Positions 45,548 to 55,861 of a stretch of 64,000 bases of DNA are shown here, one piece after another (positions within the stretch are counted from its first letter, which is position 1; every line of letters begins with the position of its first letter). A program made the position numbers and the translations under genes. The DNA is from CAXBDP01 sp963974465 (lineage in GTDB: Bacteria > Bacteroidota > Bacteroidia > Cytophagales > Cyclobacteriaceae). The DNA lies in assembly GCA_049340005.1 (NCBI GenBank), contig JBMPIY010000002.1. One strand, written 5' to 3'. The notes under the pieces were generated by a model. That model searched no databases and was not told the DNA's origin. It saw only the letters and a program-made list of their open reading frames with translations.

Positions 45548-46237
45548 TTAGTTTACTTCAAATTTGTACCCTACGCCTTTTACTGTGGATATATAACCTT
45601 CGCCAATTTTCTCCCTTACTTTTCGAATGTGCACATCCACAGTTCTCGCAAGTACATACACATCCAGTCCCCAAATATTCTGCAAAAGCTCATCCCTACT
45701 AAATACCTTATTTGGGTTTTGAGCTAGGAAAAACAGTAATTCAAATTCTTTCTTCGGCAACGATATCTGCTGCTCATTGATACTCACTGTATAACTACCT
45801 CTATCTATCATCAAATCGCCAACCTTTACAGTGTTGTTTACTTTTTTCTTTTTCTGGTCGCGACGGAAGATTGCATTGATACGACTCATCAATGCTCTTG
45901 GCTTTATAGGCTTATTAATATAATCGTCTGCTCCCACATCGAAAGCTGCTACTTCGGAATACTCTTCAGAGCGAGCCGTTAGAAACATAATGTAAGAACC
46001 TGTCAGTTCAGGGATTTCTCGCATTTGCCTGCACGTTTCTACCCCATCTTGAATTGGCATCATTATATCGAGCAAGGTGAGCTCTGGCAAAAACTTTTTG
46101 GCTATCTCAACAGCCTTTTTCCCATCATGAGCTACTTTTACTTCATAGCCTTCCTTTTCAAGATTGTATTTCAGTAATTCACAAATGTCTGTATCGTCGT
46201 CAACTACTAAAATTCTGTGATTGGCTTTATTTCCCAT
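45548..46237 (-). CDS. PhoB/OmpR-family response regulator
   Basis: The 229 residues comprise a receiver (DDD at 13-15, phospho-aspartate D57 in LTLLDIMMP, K109-type lysine in INKPIKPRAL) and a winged-helix DNA-binding domain with DVYVLARTVDVHIRKVREKIG and YISTVKGVGYKF. The regulator-kinase order and type match PhoB-PhoR, though a phosphate role is not shown by neighbours. Confidence 0.9.
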   Translation of the reverse strand: MGNKANHRILVVDDDTDICELLKYNLEKEGYEVKVAHDGKKAVEIAKKFLPELTLLDIMMPIQDGVETCRQMREIPELTGSYIMFLTARSEEYSEVAAFDVGADDYINKPIKPRALMSRINAIFRRDQKKKKVNNTVKVGDLMIDRGSYTVSINEQQISLPKKEFELLFFLAQNPNKVFSRDELLQNIWGLDVYVLARTVDVHIRKVREKIGEGYISTVKGVGYKFEVN

Positions 46238-46414
46238 AACGATTACAAAATAGGCTAATCTATATTAGCGGAGTAATAAATTGTTTATGTAAAAGTAATA
46301 GGCTTTGTAATTGAAAGAAACTAAGCCTGACTAAATCTACACAAATTATGGCTCAATGTAAAAATGCGACAAAAAAGCGGGAGGATAAAAAGCCTGATTT
46401 CGCAAATGCTAATA

Positions 46415-47233
46415 TTATCTCTTAGCAATTTCGTTCAGTGGGTATCGTAAATTGGTGAAGCTTTTCAAATCCATATCAACTGAACCTACAAATAGATTCA
46501 CCTTTATTTTAAGTGGTATTCGGTTTTTATCATCCGAAATCCACATCTTCACCGGATTGTCACTACCGAAAATTTTATTCTTCTTCATGACTGGATAGAA
46601 AACCAGTGTTTTGAATTCACCTAATTTAGTATTCAGGCTTTCTTTACCTTCGAAGACAATTTTCATGTCGTACAACTCACTATCAAAAAATCCTTTTACA
46701 GAAACTGTGTCTCCTTTTTGAAGCTTGCTGAAATCCATTAATCGGAAGTAATAATAGCCACTAACTAAGTCTTGAACATTTTCAGGAACATCATAGTTTT
46801 CAGTTTCTTTTACTTTCCTAGTGACTTTATCCAGTTTTGAGAGAACTGCTATATTTTGCTCTTGGTCAAAATTTACAATTTCATTTTTGCGATACTTACC
46901 TTCTTCAATATACCTGTAAGATCTATGTGGGATCATATGTGTAGTATCCATCAATGTCCCCCAATTGTCTCTTACTCTTTGAAATACATCAAAAACACCA
47001 ACGGTTTTTGCGTAAACATCAATTTTATAATTGGGTCTCTCATTTACAATGTGGATTCGATCATCTACTTGGAAGGTTGCTTCTGCAGCGTGAATTATAC
47101 CAATGGATGCTCTGTAGGTTAACGTTTCGCTTGTTCCGAATGTACTGTTCTTGAGCTTTTTATTGCCTGCTGGCTTGTCTGACCCTATAAAGGCCAAAAG
47201 AAAAAGAAAAGAAAGTACAAGTAGGTTACGCAT
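46415..47233 (-). CDS. DUF3108 secreted protein
   Basis: The 272 residues start with a hydrophobic signal (LLVLSFLFLLAFIGS) and match the DUF3108 pattern: SETLTYRASIGIIHAAEATFQV, NWGTLMDTTHMIPHRSYRYIEEG and WISDDKNRIPLKIKVNLFVGSVDMDL. Family members are exported barrel-like proteins of unknown function. Single gene, 52 bases before the metallopeptidase gene on the same strand. Confidence 0.85.
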   Translation of the reverse strand: MRNLLVLSFLFLLAFIGSDKPAGNKKLKNSTFGTSETLTYRASIGIIHAAEATFQVDDRIHIVNERPNYKIDVYAKTVGVFDVFQRVRDNWGTLMDTTHMIPHRSYRYIEEGKYRKNEIVNFDQEQNIAVLSKLDKVTRKVKETENYDVPENVQDLVSGYYYFRLMDFSKLQKGDTVSVKGFFDSELYDMKIVFEGKESLNTKLGEFKTLVFYPVMKKNKIFGSDNPVKMWISDDKNRIPLKIKVNLFVGSVDMDLKSFTNLRYPLNEIAKR

Positions 47234-47285
47234 AAGAGAAAATCATTTTCGACACGGGTTTTTCAAGACAAAATATATACCAAAA

Positions 47286-48302
47286 CTAGCCATGCTTCTT
47301 AATTAAATGAGCTATATAGTTTTTCAAGTTTTGCTCAAAGTCCATTTCAAACTCTTCCTGAAAAATATTTTGCTTGGAACGATACCTCCTGAAATTCATT
47401 ATAAAGGTGTTATTAGGTAAATCTGCAAAATAGTCGTGGTAGACTTCTTCATTATGAAAAGGGACTTCTTTTAGCCCTTCTACTAGTTCAGAAATTTTTT
47501 CTTCTTTTAATTTTTTGGCCCTTTCTACATTACTTGTATCTAGTTCAGCATAAAATTGCTCTAACTCAATGGAGGCCTCTAACCAATATTCAGCAAAACG
47601 TCTATAATCATCCTTGCTATTTAAATATTGTTTTAGCTCCTCCGAATCTGCACCAAATTTTTGTATTAGGAAAAGCTCCGCTCCTTTATCTCCAATAAAG
47701 GTGGCTACATTCTCATTTTGATCTGTATCATCCTTTATGAAAATACTTCCATGGCTCAATTCGTGGATGATCAGATTAGCTAAATCTCCTTCTTTTCTCT
47801 TGAGCATAGAAGACAGTACAGGATCCTTGAACCAACCAAGTGTGGACCAGCCACTGACTGCACGACCGCTTACATCCCAACCTCCCGCTTTTAATTCCTC
47901 AAGCTCAGCTTTTGCCTTTTCCTTATCAAAATATCCCTTATAGCTAAATGTGCCCAGCAATGGAAATTTCCATTCTTTAGATTTAAAAGCAAATGGCTCA
48001 CATGCAGTGATCACCCACAATGTAGTTTCATCTCCTTCGTAATAAAGCTTGGTGTAATTTTCACTCTCATTGATGCCGAGAGAATCAAATGCAAATCGAC
48101 GAATTTCTTGAATTAATTGGAGCTTATAAATTTCGTCATCACTTAAATTACCCTCAGCTAGCCAATCTTCGATGGGTCGTGCATTCCAGACTACGGTAAG
48201 CTGGCCTTTGGCTTGACTTAAACCATAAGCCACCATATCTCCAAATATTACAGCTACAACACCTAGGATAGCAAGAATAGCAAACCCGATTTTTTTCTTC
48301 AT
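47286..48302 (-). CDS. Putative aminopeptidase-family metallopeptidase
   Basis: The 338 residues start with a short membrane anchor or signal (FAILAILGVVAVIFGDMVAYG). The zinc motif is LIIHELSHGSIF, with a likely third ligand in NENVATFIGDKGAELFL, as in the PF10023 aminopeptidase family. It starts in an ATGA overlap with the barrel gene upstream, so the two are co-expressed. One octamer at 47881. Confidence 0.85.
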   Translation of the reverse strand: MKKKIGFAILAILGVVAVIFGDMVAYGLSQAKGQLTVVWNARPIEDWLAEGNLSDDEIYKLQLIQEIRRFAFDSLGINESENYTKLYYEGDETTLWVITACEPFAFKSKEWKFPLLGTFSYKGYFDKEKAKAELEELKAGGWDVSGRAVSGWSTLGWFKDPVLSSMLKRKEGDLANLIIHELSHGSIFIKDDTDQNENVATFIGDKGAELFLIQKFGADSEELKQYLNSKDDYRRFAEYWLEASIELEQFYAELDTSNVERAKKLKEEKISELVEGLKEVPFHNEEVYHDYFADLPNNTFIMNFRRYRSKQNIFQEEFEMDFEQNLKNYIAHLIKKHG

Positions 48303-49444
48303 TTATTAGTGCTTTGGACTTTTTGAGAAAGCAGAAAACTTGGACGGTAACTGAAATACAATCCTCCCGCATATTCCAAAAATTGATTCTGCAAATCGTA
48401 ATAAGGTTCAAATCTAAAAGAAATGACTAAACCCTCCTCCATTTTTATGTCCTTATAAAATCTCAAAAAGAGCAATTCCCTTTTATTTTCTATTTGTAGC
48501 GGATTATCCCACTTGTTACCAATTGATGAAAACAAATATCCTCCTTCGGGCGAATAAAAATCTTGTCCAAACCAATAAGAGATCATAAAATCAAATGCTT
48601 GATTATCTAAAGTAAAATTGAGATAATATCCCTCACCAGTTTCTAATGGCATTGCAGCTGTTCCCAAAGTCCTGTAAAAGGCCAAATATGGTTCAAATTT
48701 TACTTGCTGCATAAAAGTATTGTCTCCACCATTCCATGCAAGAGACGCTCCAATTGCATAGTTTAGCAAAGTGTTTGCAGGTATTCCTGTAGTATCCAAC
48801 CTGGCACCAAAATGTTGTGCAGTTACTTGTATTGGTACACCAAATGTATATTCATCATCTTTCGAAAAAGTGAGAAAAGCTGAAGTTCCAGCAAATACAG
48901 ATTCTTTTTGGTTACTACCAGGTGGTGCATCATTTCGCCAATCCAACCAAGTATCCCAAAAAATCCGCTCATTCTCTACCAAAAACTGAATTCCAGTTTC
49001 CTGTCTTCGATCAATCACCCTCTCAAAGTTTTGAAATGGCTCGATCAATCTATGATTTAAAGCTCCATCCAAATTTCCCATTATCATTCGGAAACCAGGC
49101 TCTTGGTATGTAAACGAAAACGTGGGGCTTATTTGCCTAAAACCATTAGCCCCAAAATCCCTCAACATATAAATGCCTGCATCAATTCGAAACCGAGCAC
49201 CCGGCTGCCAAGCTAGATATGGATTTATTTGATAGCCGAGCAAGCTGTAACCATCAGCAATATTGTTATCAAAAGCTTTATGTCTTAAAAACCCAAAAGT
49301 ATTGATCCCTGCATATAAACCCGATTCTTCAAAAAGCTGCTTTCTCTCAAAAAAAGATGAATTATCTACTTGTGCTGAAAGTTTATAACTTGATAATCCG
49401 AAATAGAGCAATGAGGCACAAAGGCCGATCAACATTTTGAGCAT
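48299..49444 (-). CDS. Outer membrane beta-barrel protein of unknown family
   Basis: About 381 residues from the ATG at 49444, chosen because it places the signal peptide at the start (LIGLCASLLYFGLSSYKLSAQ); an ATG at 49468 adds 8 residues. The mature part has alternating aromatic and polar strands (FRFEPYYDLQNQFLEYAGG) and no cytoplasmic motif, so a porin-like barrel is likely. No named family. It is linked to the peptidase gene by a 4-base overlap. Confidence 0.75.
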   Translation of the reverse strand: MLKMLIGLCASLLYFGLSSYKLSAQVDNSSFFERKQLFEESGLYAGINTFGFLRHKAFDNNIADGYSLLGYQINPYLAWQPGARFRIDAGIYMLRDFGANGFRQISPTFSFTYQEPGFRMIMGNLDGALNHRLIEPFQNFERVIDRRQETGIQFLVENERIFWDTWLDWRNDAPPGSNQKESVFAGTSAFLTFSKDDEYTFGVPIQVTAQHFGARLDTTGIPANTLLNYAIGASLAWNGGDNTFMQQVKFEPYLAFYRTLGTAAMPLETGEGYYLNFTLDNQAFDFMISYWFGQDFYSPEGGYLFSSIGNKWDNPLQIENKRELLFLRFYKDIKMEEGLVISFRFEPYYDLQNQFLEYAGGLYFSYRPSFLLSQKVQSTNK

Positions 49445-49555
49445 AACAGTATTTGGACTCTTTGGCATTTTAAGTTTGAATGTAGGTATTATCGAAGCTA
49501 GAATAAGCAGCTGGGTTTAAAAAGGTTCAATGTGTTCACTAATGATAATGAAAAT

Positions 49556-49563
49556 TATCTTTG
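49556..49563 (+). promoter_or_regulatory. -7 element of the recA promoter
   Basis: TATCTTTG fits TAnnTTTG 41 bases before the recA ATG; the upstream GTG at 49532-49534 with a 21-base spacer is a weak -33. No LexA-type palindrome is obvious. Confidence 0.5.
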
Positions 49564-49604
49564 ATTTTGTAATTTCACCCTAGATATACGAGATAATTGG
49601 AAAA

Positions 49605-50621
49605 ATGAGCGAAAAAAGTGAAAAAATGAAAGCCCTACAGCTTACAATGGATAAGCTGGATAAAACCTATGGCAAGGGAACCATAATGAAGCTAAGTGAT
49701 GAAAGAGTGTTGGACATTCCAGCCATCTCTACTGGTTCATTAGGATTGGATATAGCATTGGGCATTGGAGGAATTCCTCGTGGAAGAATAACTGAAATTT
49801 ATGGACCTGAATCGTCCGGTAAAACGACTTTAGCCATGCACTGCATTGCCGAAGCGCAAAAAGCGGGAGGTATTGCGGCTATAGTTGATGCGGAACATGC
49901 ATTCGACAAAGCCTATGCAGAGAAGCTTGGAATTGATACTGAAAACCTATTGATATCTCAGCCAGACAACGGTGAACAAGCTTTGGAAATCACCGAACAC
50001 CTTATTCGCTCAGGAGCTATTGACATTATAGTAATTGACTCCGTAGCTGCACTTGTACCTAAAAGCGAACTTGAAGGCGAAATGGGTGATAGCAAAATGG
50101 GTCTCCAAGCTAGATTGATGTCACAAGCATTAAGAAAGCTTACTGGTACGATCAATAAAACAGGTTGTGCTTGTGTGTTCATAAATCAGTTACGTGAGAA
50201 AATCGGCGTAATGTTCGGTAATCCCGAAACAACTACTGGTGGTAATGCCTTGAAATTCTATGCTTCAGTAAGATTGGATATACGCAGGATCGGCCAAATC
50301 AAAGAAAGCTCTGATAATATCACTGGTAATAGAACTCGAGTGAAAGTAGTGAAAAACAAAGTAGCTCCTCCATTCAAAGTTGTTGAGTTTGACATTATGT
50401 ATGGACAAGGAATCTCCAAAGTAGGTGAAATAATTGACCTTGGAGCTGAGCTTGAAGTAATTAAGAAAGCTGGTTCTTGGTTCTCCTATGGTGATAATAA
50501 ATTGGGTCAAGGTAGAGAGTCAGTAAAAACTTTACTGGAAGACAATCCTGAACTTTCGGACGAAATTGAAAACAAAATTCGCGATAAAGTAGCTGGAAAA
50601 GTAGTAAAAGAACAGGCATAA
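49605..50621 (+). CDS. recA: Recombinase RecA
   Basis: Strand-exchange ATPase of 338 residues for homologous repair. Walker [10 protein letters not shown], Walker [11 protein letters not shown], the ssDNA loop with [22 protein letters not shown] and the [20 protein letters not shown] stretch are all present. The KAGGI codons at 49864 carry the octamer GCGGGAGG. Confidence 0.98.
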   Translation: MSEKSEKMKALQLTMDKLDKTYGKGTIMKLSDERVLDIPAISTGSLGLDIALGIGGIPRGRITEIYGPESSGKTTLAMHCIAEAQKAGGIAAIVDAEHAFDKAYAEKLGIDTENLLISQPDNGEQALEITEHLIRSGAIDIIVIDSVAALVPKSELEGEMGDSKMGLQARLMSQALRKLTGTINKTGCACVFINQLREKIGVMFGNPETTTGGNALKFYASVRLDIRRIGQIKESSDNITGNRTRVKVVKNKVAPPFKVVEFDIMYGQGISKVGEIIDLGAELEVIKKAGSWFSYGDNKLGQGRESVKTLLEDNPELSDEIENKIRDKVAGKVVKEQA

Positions 50622-50643
50622 AAACCTCACAATTTATAGACTA

Positions 50644-50677
50644 AAAAAGCCTTAGCAATCCTTGCTAGGGCTTTTTC
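50644..50677 (+). terminator. Terminator after recA
   Basis: AAAAAGCCTTAGCAA (50644-50658) pairs with TTGCTAGGGCTTTTT (50662-50676), one G-T pair, loop TCC, and ends in T. Confidence 0.85.
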
Positions 50678-50699
50678 GTATATTTTTTATGCTTTTCAA

Positions 50700-51944
50700 T
50701 TAAGCTCTAATCGCAATTACTGGATCTAATCTGGCTGCCATTGCTGCTGGCACAATTCCAGAGAAAGTGCCTACAATAACAGACACGCCTAATCCTAGCA
50801 ATACATTTTGCATAGAAAGACTAACTGCTAAAGTTCCGAATGGAATTAAGGTGATAAGCCAGACGAGAAAGATTCCACCAAGGCCTCCGATAAGACTCAA
50901 GAAGATGGCTTCGAATAAAAACTGGAATAAAATGAAATAGTTTTGAGCGCCAAGTGATTTTTGAATTCCAATCATTGACGTACGTTCTTTCACAGATACA
51001 AACATAATATTGGCAATACCAAAGCCGCCAACTAAAATTGAAAAGCCGCCAATTACCCAGCCAGCTACTCCAATTACATCGAATACAGAACCGATGGCAT
51101 CGGCAATTGCTTCAGGTCTATTTAGCTCAAAATTATTTTTATCCTTAGGCTTCAAACCACGGCTGCTTCTTAATGCGCCAGCCAATTCACTTTCGAGCTC
51201 AACCAAACCAATATCAGTTTCTCTGCCTTTTATAGCTAAACTAGGTTGTACTCCAAACCGACTGCGTGTCGTATAAATCTTTTGAAAACTCTTGAATGGA
51301 ATAAAGGCAGCGTCATCTTTGGTCGTAACTCCCAAGAAACTCTCTCCCTCCCGCTTAAAAATACCAATAACAGTATATTTCTGACCCCTTATTTTTATTT
51401 CTTTCCCTATTGGCTCTTGAAAAGGAAACAAAGTTTCAGCAATATTCACACCTATAATAATAACGTTTCTTCCACCATTTGCCTCCATTTGCGTAAAATA
51501 ACGTCCTCTTTCTATAGGCATTTCATAGACATCCTTATAGGCAAATGATGCTCCAGTTATTTCCCCAGAAATACTATTGTTTGCTTGTTTCATTAGCGTA
51601 TTCCGACTGGCGTAGATTGTCAATGCCGTTGCGCTTTTGAGGTTTTCACTTAGGTAATTAAATTCTTTAGTGTCTGGCGCCGGTCTTCTAAAATATTCCC
51701 ACCAAGGAAAATCAGGGCCATCGAATACATAAGGAAAGCGATCGATGGTAAGCACATTTGCACCAAGAAAAGAAAAGCTTTCTTTGATACTCTTTTCCAG
51801 AGAATCGACCATCGTAAACACGCCAATAATTGCGAATATACCAATGGTGACACCCAAAAGTGACAATACAGTACGCAATACATTTGCACGAAGAGCTCCT
51901 CCCGCAAATTTCAAACTCTCATATATCTGACGTAATACAAACAC
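50700..51944 (-). CDS. MacB/FtsX-like ABC permease
   Basis: The 414 residues start at the GTG at 51944 (RQIYESLKFAGGALRANVLRTVLSLLGVTIGIFAIIGVFTMVD), with a periplasmic MacB-type domain and C-terminal helices (GGFGIANIMFVSVKERTSMIGIQKSLGAQNYFILFQFLFEA). A TTG at 51968 would extend it. No partner ATPase lies next to it. Octamers at 51347 and 51898. It converges with recA. Confidence 0.85.
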   Translation of the reverse strand: MFVLRQIYESLKFAGGALRANVLRTVLSLLGVTIGIFAIIGVFTMVDSLEKSIKESFSFLGANVLTIDRFPYVFDGPDFPWWEYFRRPAPDTKEFNYLSENLKSATALTIYASRNTLMKQANNSISGEITGASFAYKDVYEMPIERGRYFTQMEANGGRNVIIIGVNIAETLFPFQEPIGKEIKIRGQKYTVIGIFKREGESFLGVTTKDDAAFIPFKSFQKIYTTRSRFGVQPSLAIKGRETDIGLVELESELAGALRSSRGLKPKDKNNFELNRPEAIADAIGSVFDVIGVAGWVIGGFSILVGGFGIANIMFVSVKERTSMIGIQKSLGAQNYFILFQFLFEAIFLSLIGGLGGIFLVWLITLIPFGTLAVSLSMQNVLLGLGVSVIVGTFSGIVPAAMAARLDPVIAIRA

Positions 51945-52166
51945 CGCAGTAAATTTAATTGGACACAAATCAACACTAAGCTTGGCCTTAATTCAATGCT
52001 TATTGTTGGAAAGATTTTTAAAACTCTTTAATGGAAACTTTTACGGATAAACGGTGGCTAAAATTTCAACTTTCTCACTTTGCTTAGATTAAGCAAGCAT
52101 AAATCTTCGTTTTACTACTGAAGCATTAAAAGCCTTGATTAGTTATGACCAAGACTTTTTTTTACC

Positions 52167-52174
52167 TAATTTTG
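52167..52174 (+). promoter_or_regulatory. -7 element of the queA promoter
   Basis: TAATTTTG fits TAnnTTTG, 32 bases before the ATG. Only a weak TTA lies at the expected -33 place. Confidence 0.45.
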
Positions 52175-52205
52175 CAAGCTATTTTAAACGGTCGAAGAAG
52201 CTCCT

Positions 52206-53255
52206 ATGAAATTATCTGAATTTAGATTCGAACTTCCCTCAAATCTTATTGCACAAGTTCCTACCGAAAACAGGGATGAATCCCGCTTGATGGTATTGCA
52301 TCGAAGTACTGGTAAAATCGAGCACCGCATTTTCAAAGATATAGTAGAATATTTCGATGAAGGCGATACTTTGGTATTCAACGATACCAAGGTTTTTCCA
52401 GCAAGACTTTACGGTAATAAAGAGAAAACGGGTGCGAAAATAGAAGTTTTCTTATTGCGCGAGCTTAATAAGGAAATGAAACTTTGGGATGTATTGGTTG
52501 ATCCTGCAAGGAAAATCCGTGTTGGAAACAAACTTTACTTTGGTGATGGTGAATTAGTTGCCGAGGTAATTGATAATACCACCTCTAGAGGGCGTACTAT
52601 TCGCTTCTTATACGATGGCGATGAAAATGATTTTCATCAAATGATCGACAGATTGGGCGAAACTCCAATCCCAAAAGAACAACTAAGAAGAGAAGCTAAG
52701 GAAGAAGATCGCGAATGGTATCAAACTATTTTTGCGGATAAAACTGGAGCAGTAGCTGCACCTACCGCTGGTCGTCATTTCACTAGGCAGATCGCAAAGA
52801 GAATGGAAATCAAAGGTGTAAAAATGACTCCTATTACACTTCATGTGGGATTAGGTACTTTCCGCACAGTAGATGTAGAAGACCTTACAAAGCATAAAAT
52901 GGATAGTGAGAACTTCGATGTTCCACAGGTCACAGTAGATAAAGTAAACGAATCTCTAGATGCAAAAAAGAAAGTTTGTGCAATAGGTACAACCACTCTT
53001 CGCGCACTTGAGTCCTCAGTTTCAGCCGGACAACGATTGAAAGCAAATGCTGGATGGACGGATAAATTTCTTTATCCACCATACGATTTCAAAATTTGCG
53101 ATAGCTTACTTACCAATTTTCATTTACCAGAAACCACACTGTTAATTATGGCTTCTGCCTTTGGTGGTTACGATTTAGTCACTGAAGCATACAAAATTGC
53201 AATCAAAGAAAAGTATCGTTTCTTCACTTATGGTGATGCAATGCTTATTCTTTAA
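52206..53255 (+). CDS. queA: S-adenosylmethionine:tRNA ribosyltransferase-isomerase QueA
   Basis: Makes epoxyqueuosine in tRNA from the preQ1 precursor. The 349 residues contain [37 protein letters not shown], and the C-terminal [19 protein letters not shown], which is diagnostic. Single gene with a strong terminator. Confidence 0.97.
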   Translation: MKLSEFRFELPSNLIAQVPTENRDESRLMVLHRSTGKIEHRIFKDIVEYFDEGDTLVFNDTKVFPARLYGNKEKTGAKIEVFLLRELNKEMKLWDVLVDPARKIRVGNKLYFGDGELVAEVIDNTTSRGRTIRFLYDGDENDFHQMIDRLGETPIPKEQLRREAKEEDREWYQTIFADKTGAVAAPTAGRHFTRQIAKRMEIKGVKMTPITLHVGLGTFRTVDVEDLTKHKMDSENFDVPQVTVDKVNESLDAKKKVCAIGTTTLRALESSVSAGQRLKANAGWTDKFLYPPYDFKICDSLLTNFHLPETTLLIMASAFGGYDLVTEAYKIAIKEKYRFFTYGDAMLIL

Positions 53256-53273
53256 AACATACGATTGAATAGG

Positions 53274-53297
53274 AAAAGGGCTTTTGGCCCTTTTTTT
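53274..53297 (+). terminator. Terminator after queA
   Basis: AAAAGGGC (53274-53281) pairs with GCCCTTTT (53287-53294), loop TTTTG, followed by T. Confidence 0.85.
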
Positions 53298-53390
53298 ATG
53301 CCCTTTTTTGCCTTAATCTATTGATTAATAAGAGTAGATTATTTTCAATGATCCTATATTGCAAAGGATTAATTTAGAGTATTCATCAAA

Positions 53391-54071
53391 ATGACCAAGC
53401 TAATTAGAAGTGTAATAATAGTGGCGGGAGGAAGTGGGAGTCGAATGCAATCTCTAACTCCTAAGCAATTTATGCTTTTGCTAGGAAAACCACTTTTGAT
53501 GCACACCATAAACTGTTTCACAAAAGCTTACAATGATATTAGAATTGTATTGGTATTACCATCCGATCATTTTGAAACTTGGAAACAACTCTGCAAGGAA
53601 TTTTCCTTTGAAGTTCCTTTGGAAATAATAGCAGGAGGATATACTAGATTTCAATCCGTGCGAAATGGATTGGCTCAAATTAGGAATGACGAGTTAGTAG
53701 CAGTGCATGATGGCGCAAGACCAATCGTGAGCACAGAAGTGATTAGGAAAGCATTTGAATGCGCCAAAGCGAATGGTAGTGGTGTAGCCGCAGTTCCTCT
53801 AAAAGAATCTATCAGAGAAGGAAGCCAAGCAAACAACAAAGCAAGAGATCGAAGAAATTTTTATTTAATTCAAACCCCACAAGTTTTTAAGTCGGAAATA
53901 TTGATATCCGCTTTTTTGCAGGAGGAGAAGGACACATTCACAGATGAAGCAAGTGTGGTGGAAAGTATGGGCCAATCTATTATGCTTTCTGAAGGGGACT
54001 ACAGAAATATAAAAGTGACCACAGCTGAAGACATCATTGTGGCAGAAGCACTAATGATGGAAAAGAATTAA
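53391..54071 (+). CDS. ispD: 2-C-methyl-D-erythritol 4-phosphate cytidylyltransferase IspD
   Basis: MEP-pathway enzyme joining CTP and MEP. The 226 residues carry VAGGSGSRMQ and KQFMLLLGKPLLMHTI at the N-terminus, and VAVHDGARPIVS for the metal and base region. The size is typical. An octamer lies at 53424 within the nucleotide-binding loop. A bidirectional terminator follows. Confidence 0.95.
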   Translation: MTKLIRSVIIVAGGSGSRMQSLTPKQFMLLLGKPLLMHTINCFTKAYNDIRIVLVLPSDHFETWKQLCKEFSFEVPLEIIAGGYTRFQSVRNGLAQIRNDELVAVHDGARPIVSTEVIRKAFECAKANGSGVAAVPLKESIREGSQANNKARDRRNFYLIQTPQVFKSEILISAFLQEEKDTFTDEASVVESMGQSIMLSEGDYRNIKVTTAEDIIVAEALMMEKN

Positions 54072-54096
54072 AAAGCCGGAATACACCGGCTTTTAA
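54071..54096. terminator. Bidirectional terminator between ispD and the DUF2795 gene
   Basis: AAAAGCCGG (54071-54079) pairs with CCGGCTTTT (54086-54094), loop of 6 bases, T and A runs on both flanks. Confidence 0.85.
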
Positions 54097-54318
54097 TTAA
54101 TATTCGTCTTCATTGAAGAAAAAATCATCCTTTGTTGGATAGTCAGGCCAAATCTCCTCTATGCTTTCATAGGGTTGACCATCATCCTCCAACTCTTGAA
54201 GGTTCTCAATTACTTCCAAAGGTGCGCCGGAGCGAATAGAGTAATCAATTAACTCTTCTTTGGTTGCGGGCCATGGAGCATCCTCCAAATATGATGCAAG
54301 CTCAAGTGTCCAGTACAT
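54097..54318 (-). CDS. DUF2795 small protein
   Basis: The 73 residues match DUF2795: YWTLELASYLEDAPWPATKEELIDYSIRSGAPLEVIENLQELEDDGQPY, then an acidic tail. It is widespread and uncharacterised in Bacteroidota; a role in binding another protein is a guess. Single gene upstream of ispD's terminator. Confidence 0.9.
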   Translation of the reverse strand: MYWTLELASYLEDAPWPATKEELIDYSIRSGAPLEVIENLQELEDDGQPYESIEEIWPDYPTKDDFFFNEDEY

Positions 54319-54485
54319 CGTTTTTACCTCCTTATTTAAAATTTCAAATTCGTTTAATTCTTTATCTGGCTTATTTTAAGCCCTTTCAGAAAAATTTTGC
54401 AATTATAACTGAATTTATGAGAAACATACGGGTGTATTGAAAGATTATTCTGAAAAATTCCAAAATATCTGTCAATTATTTTCAG

Positions 54486-55745
54486 CTAAGATTGATTTGA
54501 GTTTTTAAGTTCATTTAACAACCATTTTTTAGCTTCAATTTTTCTTTTGAATGATTCCAGCTTCCTAGTCATCATTTGATCTGAAGATTTGCTAATGGTA
54601 TTTACCTTCTCAAAATTTTCATTAAACACATCAAAATCCTTCTGATCTCTGTTTAATAATTCTCTAATAAAACTCAGCTGAATTTTTCTTTGCTCATCTT
54701 CAGGCAGATTAGCATATCCACGCGTTTTGGATTGAACTAGTCTATTCAGAAAAAGTTTCTCACGTAATATATCCACAGAAAGTAAGTATTCCTTTTGTAA
54801 AGCTCTGCCTTCAGGACCACTAATCCTCCCGCTATTTCTTCCCTTTTGGATAAGCTCTTCCAACTGCTTTTCTGCATCGTCCGGAAACTCATTTATCAAA
54901 GTCTTCAGTGCATCATTTATTGCTTTCTTTTCTTTTGGATCGCCTTTTACAAATGGTTTAGCTCCTGATTTTGCATTTGGCTTAGCTGCACTTTTCTTAC
55001 GCATAAATGGCGAAAGTAATCTGCTGAAATCAGTCCACAATGCTTGACGGTCTGTAGCAGGAATACTTGGCTGCTGCTTCCACTTCTCAATTAACTTAAG
55101 GCTTTCCTCATGACCATTTTCAGGTCTTGCCTTATTTAATGTCTTAGCTTCTTCAATTATTTCTTTATACTTATCAATTGCTAGAGAAATAATCTTCCGC
55201 TTTTCTTCGTAAAACTCAGATTTGCGAAGAAAGAAAACATCCATCGCATTTTTAAACTTCGATTCCAGCTCCTCTGAAAATTCAACCTCAACTCCACCTG
55301 TTTTGATCCATTTCAGACGCAATTCCTTCATAGCCTCAGAGGTACCCATCCAATCTATCGAATGTTTCAAACCTTCTGCCTCTGCAAGCAATGCTCTTTT
55401 TATCTCCAGGTTTCTAGCCCTGTTCGATGCGATGATTCCTTCCAAATACTCTTCTAGTTGCTGCAACTTGGTATAAAGTACTGAGTAGTCACCTAAGCCT
55501 TCATGCTCAGGCATTGTGCTCTTCATATATTGGAGCTTGATAAGAAAAGAACCCTTGTTTTGAGCCTCTACGATCAACTTTTCTAACTCGTCTACTTTTG
55601 TAGATAAATCTGCAAAAGCTTTTTCGAAAGGAGAAAAGTCAATCTCAACCCCATCTTCAACAAGCGCAATCTCTTTGTCAGGAAACTCCAAAAATGCGTT
55701 TCTGAATAATTTCCCTTCCTTTACATATCCATGAGGATGCTCCAA
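54486..55745 (-). CDS. DUF349 domain protein
   Basis: The 419 residues start at a TTG (EHPHGYVKEGKLFRNAFLEFPDKEIALV) and are largely helical and charged, with at least two DUF349 units (WKQQPSIPATDRQALWTDFSRLL is one). The family is linked to RNA or ribosome metabolism only by co-occurrence. An octamer is at 54825. Confidence 0.8.
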   Translation of the reverse strand: MEHPHGYVKEGKLFRNAFLEFPDKEIALVEDGVEIDFSPFEKAFADLSTKVDELEKLIVEAQNKGSFLIKLQYMKSTMPEHEGLGDYSVLYTKLQQLEEYLEGIIASNRARNLEIKRALLAEAEGLKHSIDWMGTSEAMKELRLKWIKTGGVEVEFSEELESKFKNAMDVFFLRKSEFYEEKRKIISLAIDKYKEIIEEAKTLNKARPENGHEESLKLIEKWKQQPSIPATDRQALWTDFSRLLSPFMRKKSAAKPNAKSGAKPFVKGDPKEKKAINDALKTLINEFPDDAEKQLEELIQKGRNSGRISGPEGRALQKEYLLSVDILREKLFLNRLVQSKTRGYANLPEDEQRKIQLSFIRELLNRDQKDFDVFNENFEKVNTISKSSDQMMTRKLESFKRKIEAKKWLLNELKNSNQS

Positions 55746-55861
55746 AACAATTTGATATTTAATGAATAAAAACCTTACAAGTCGCGAAAATAATTAATTA
55801 CCAGCTACCAAACACCACGTTTTAAATTTTTGCATCTTTGCCCTAAACGATTAAAGAAATT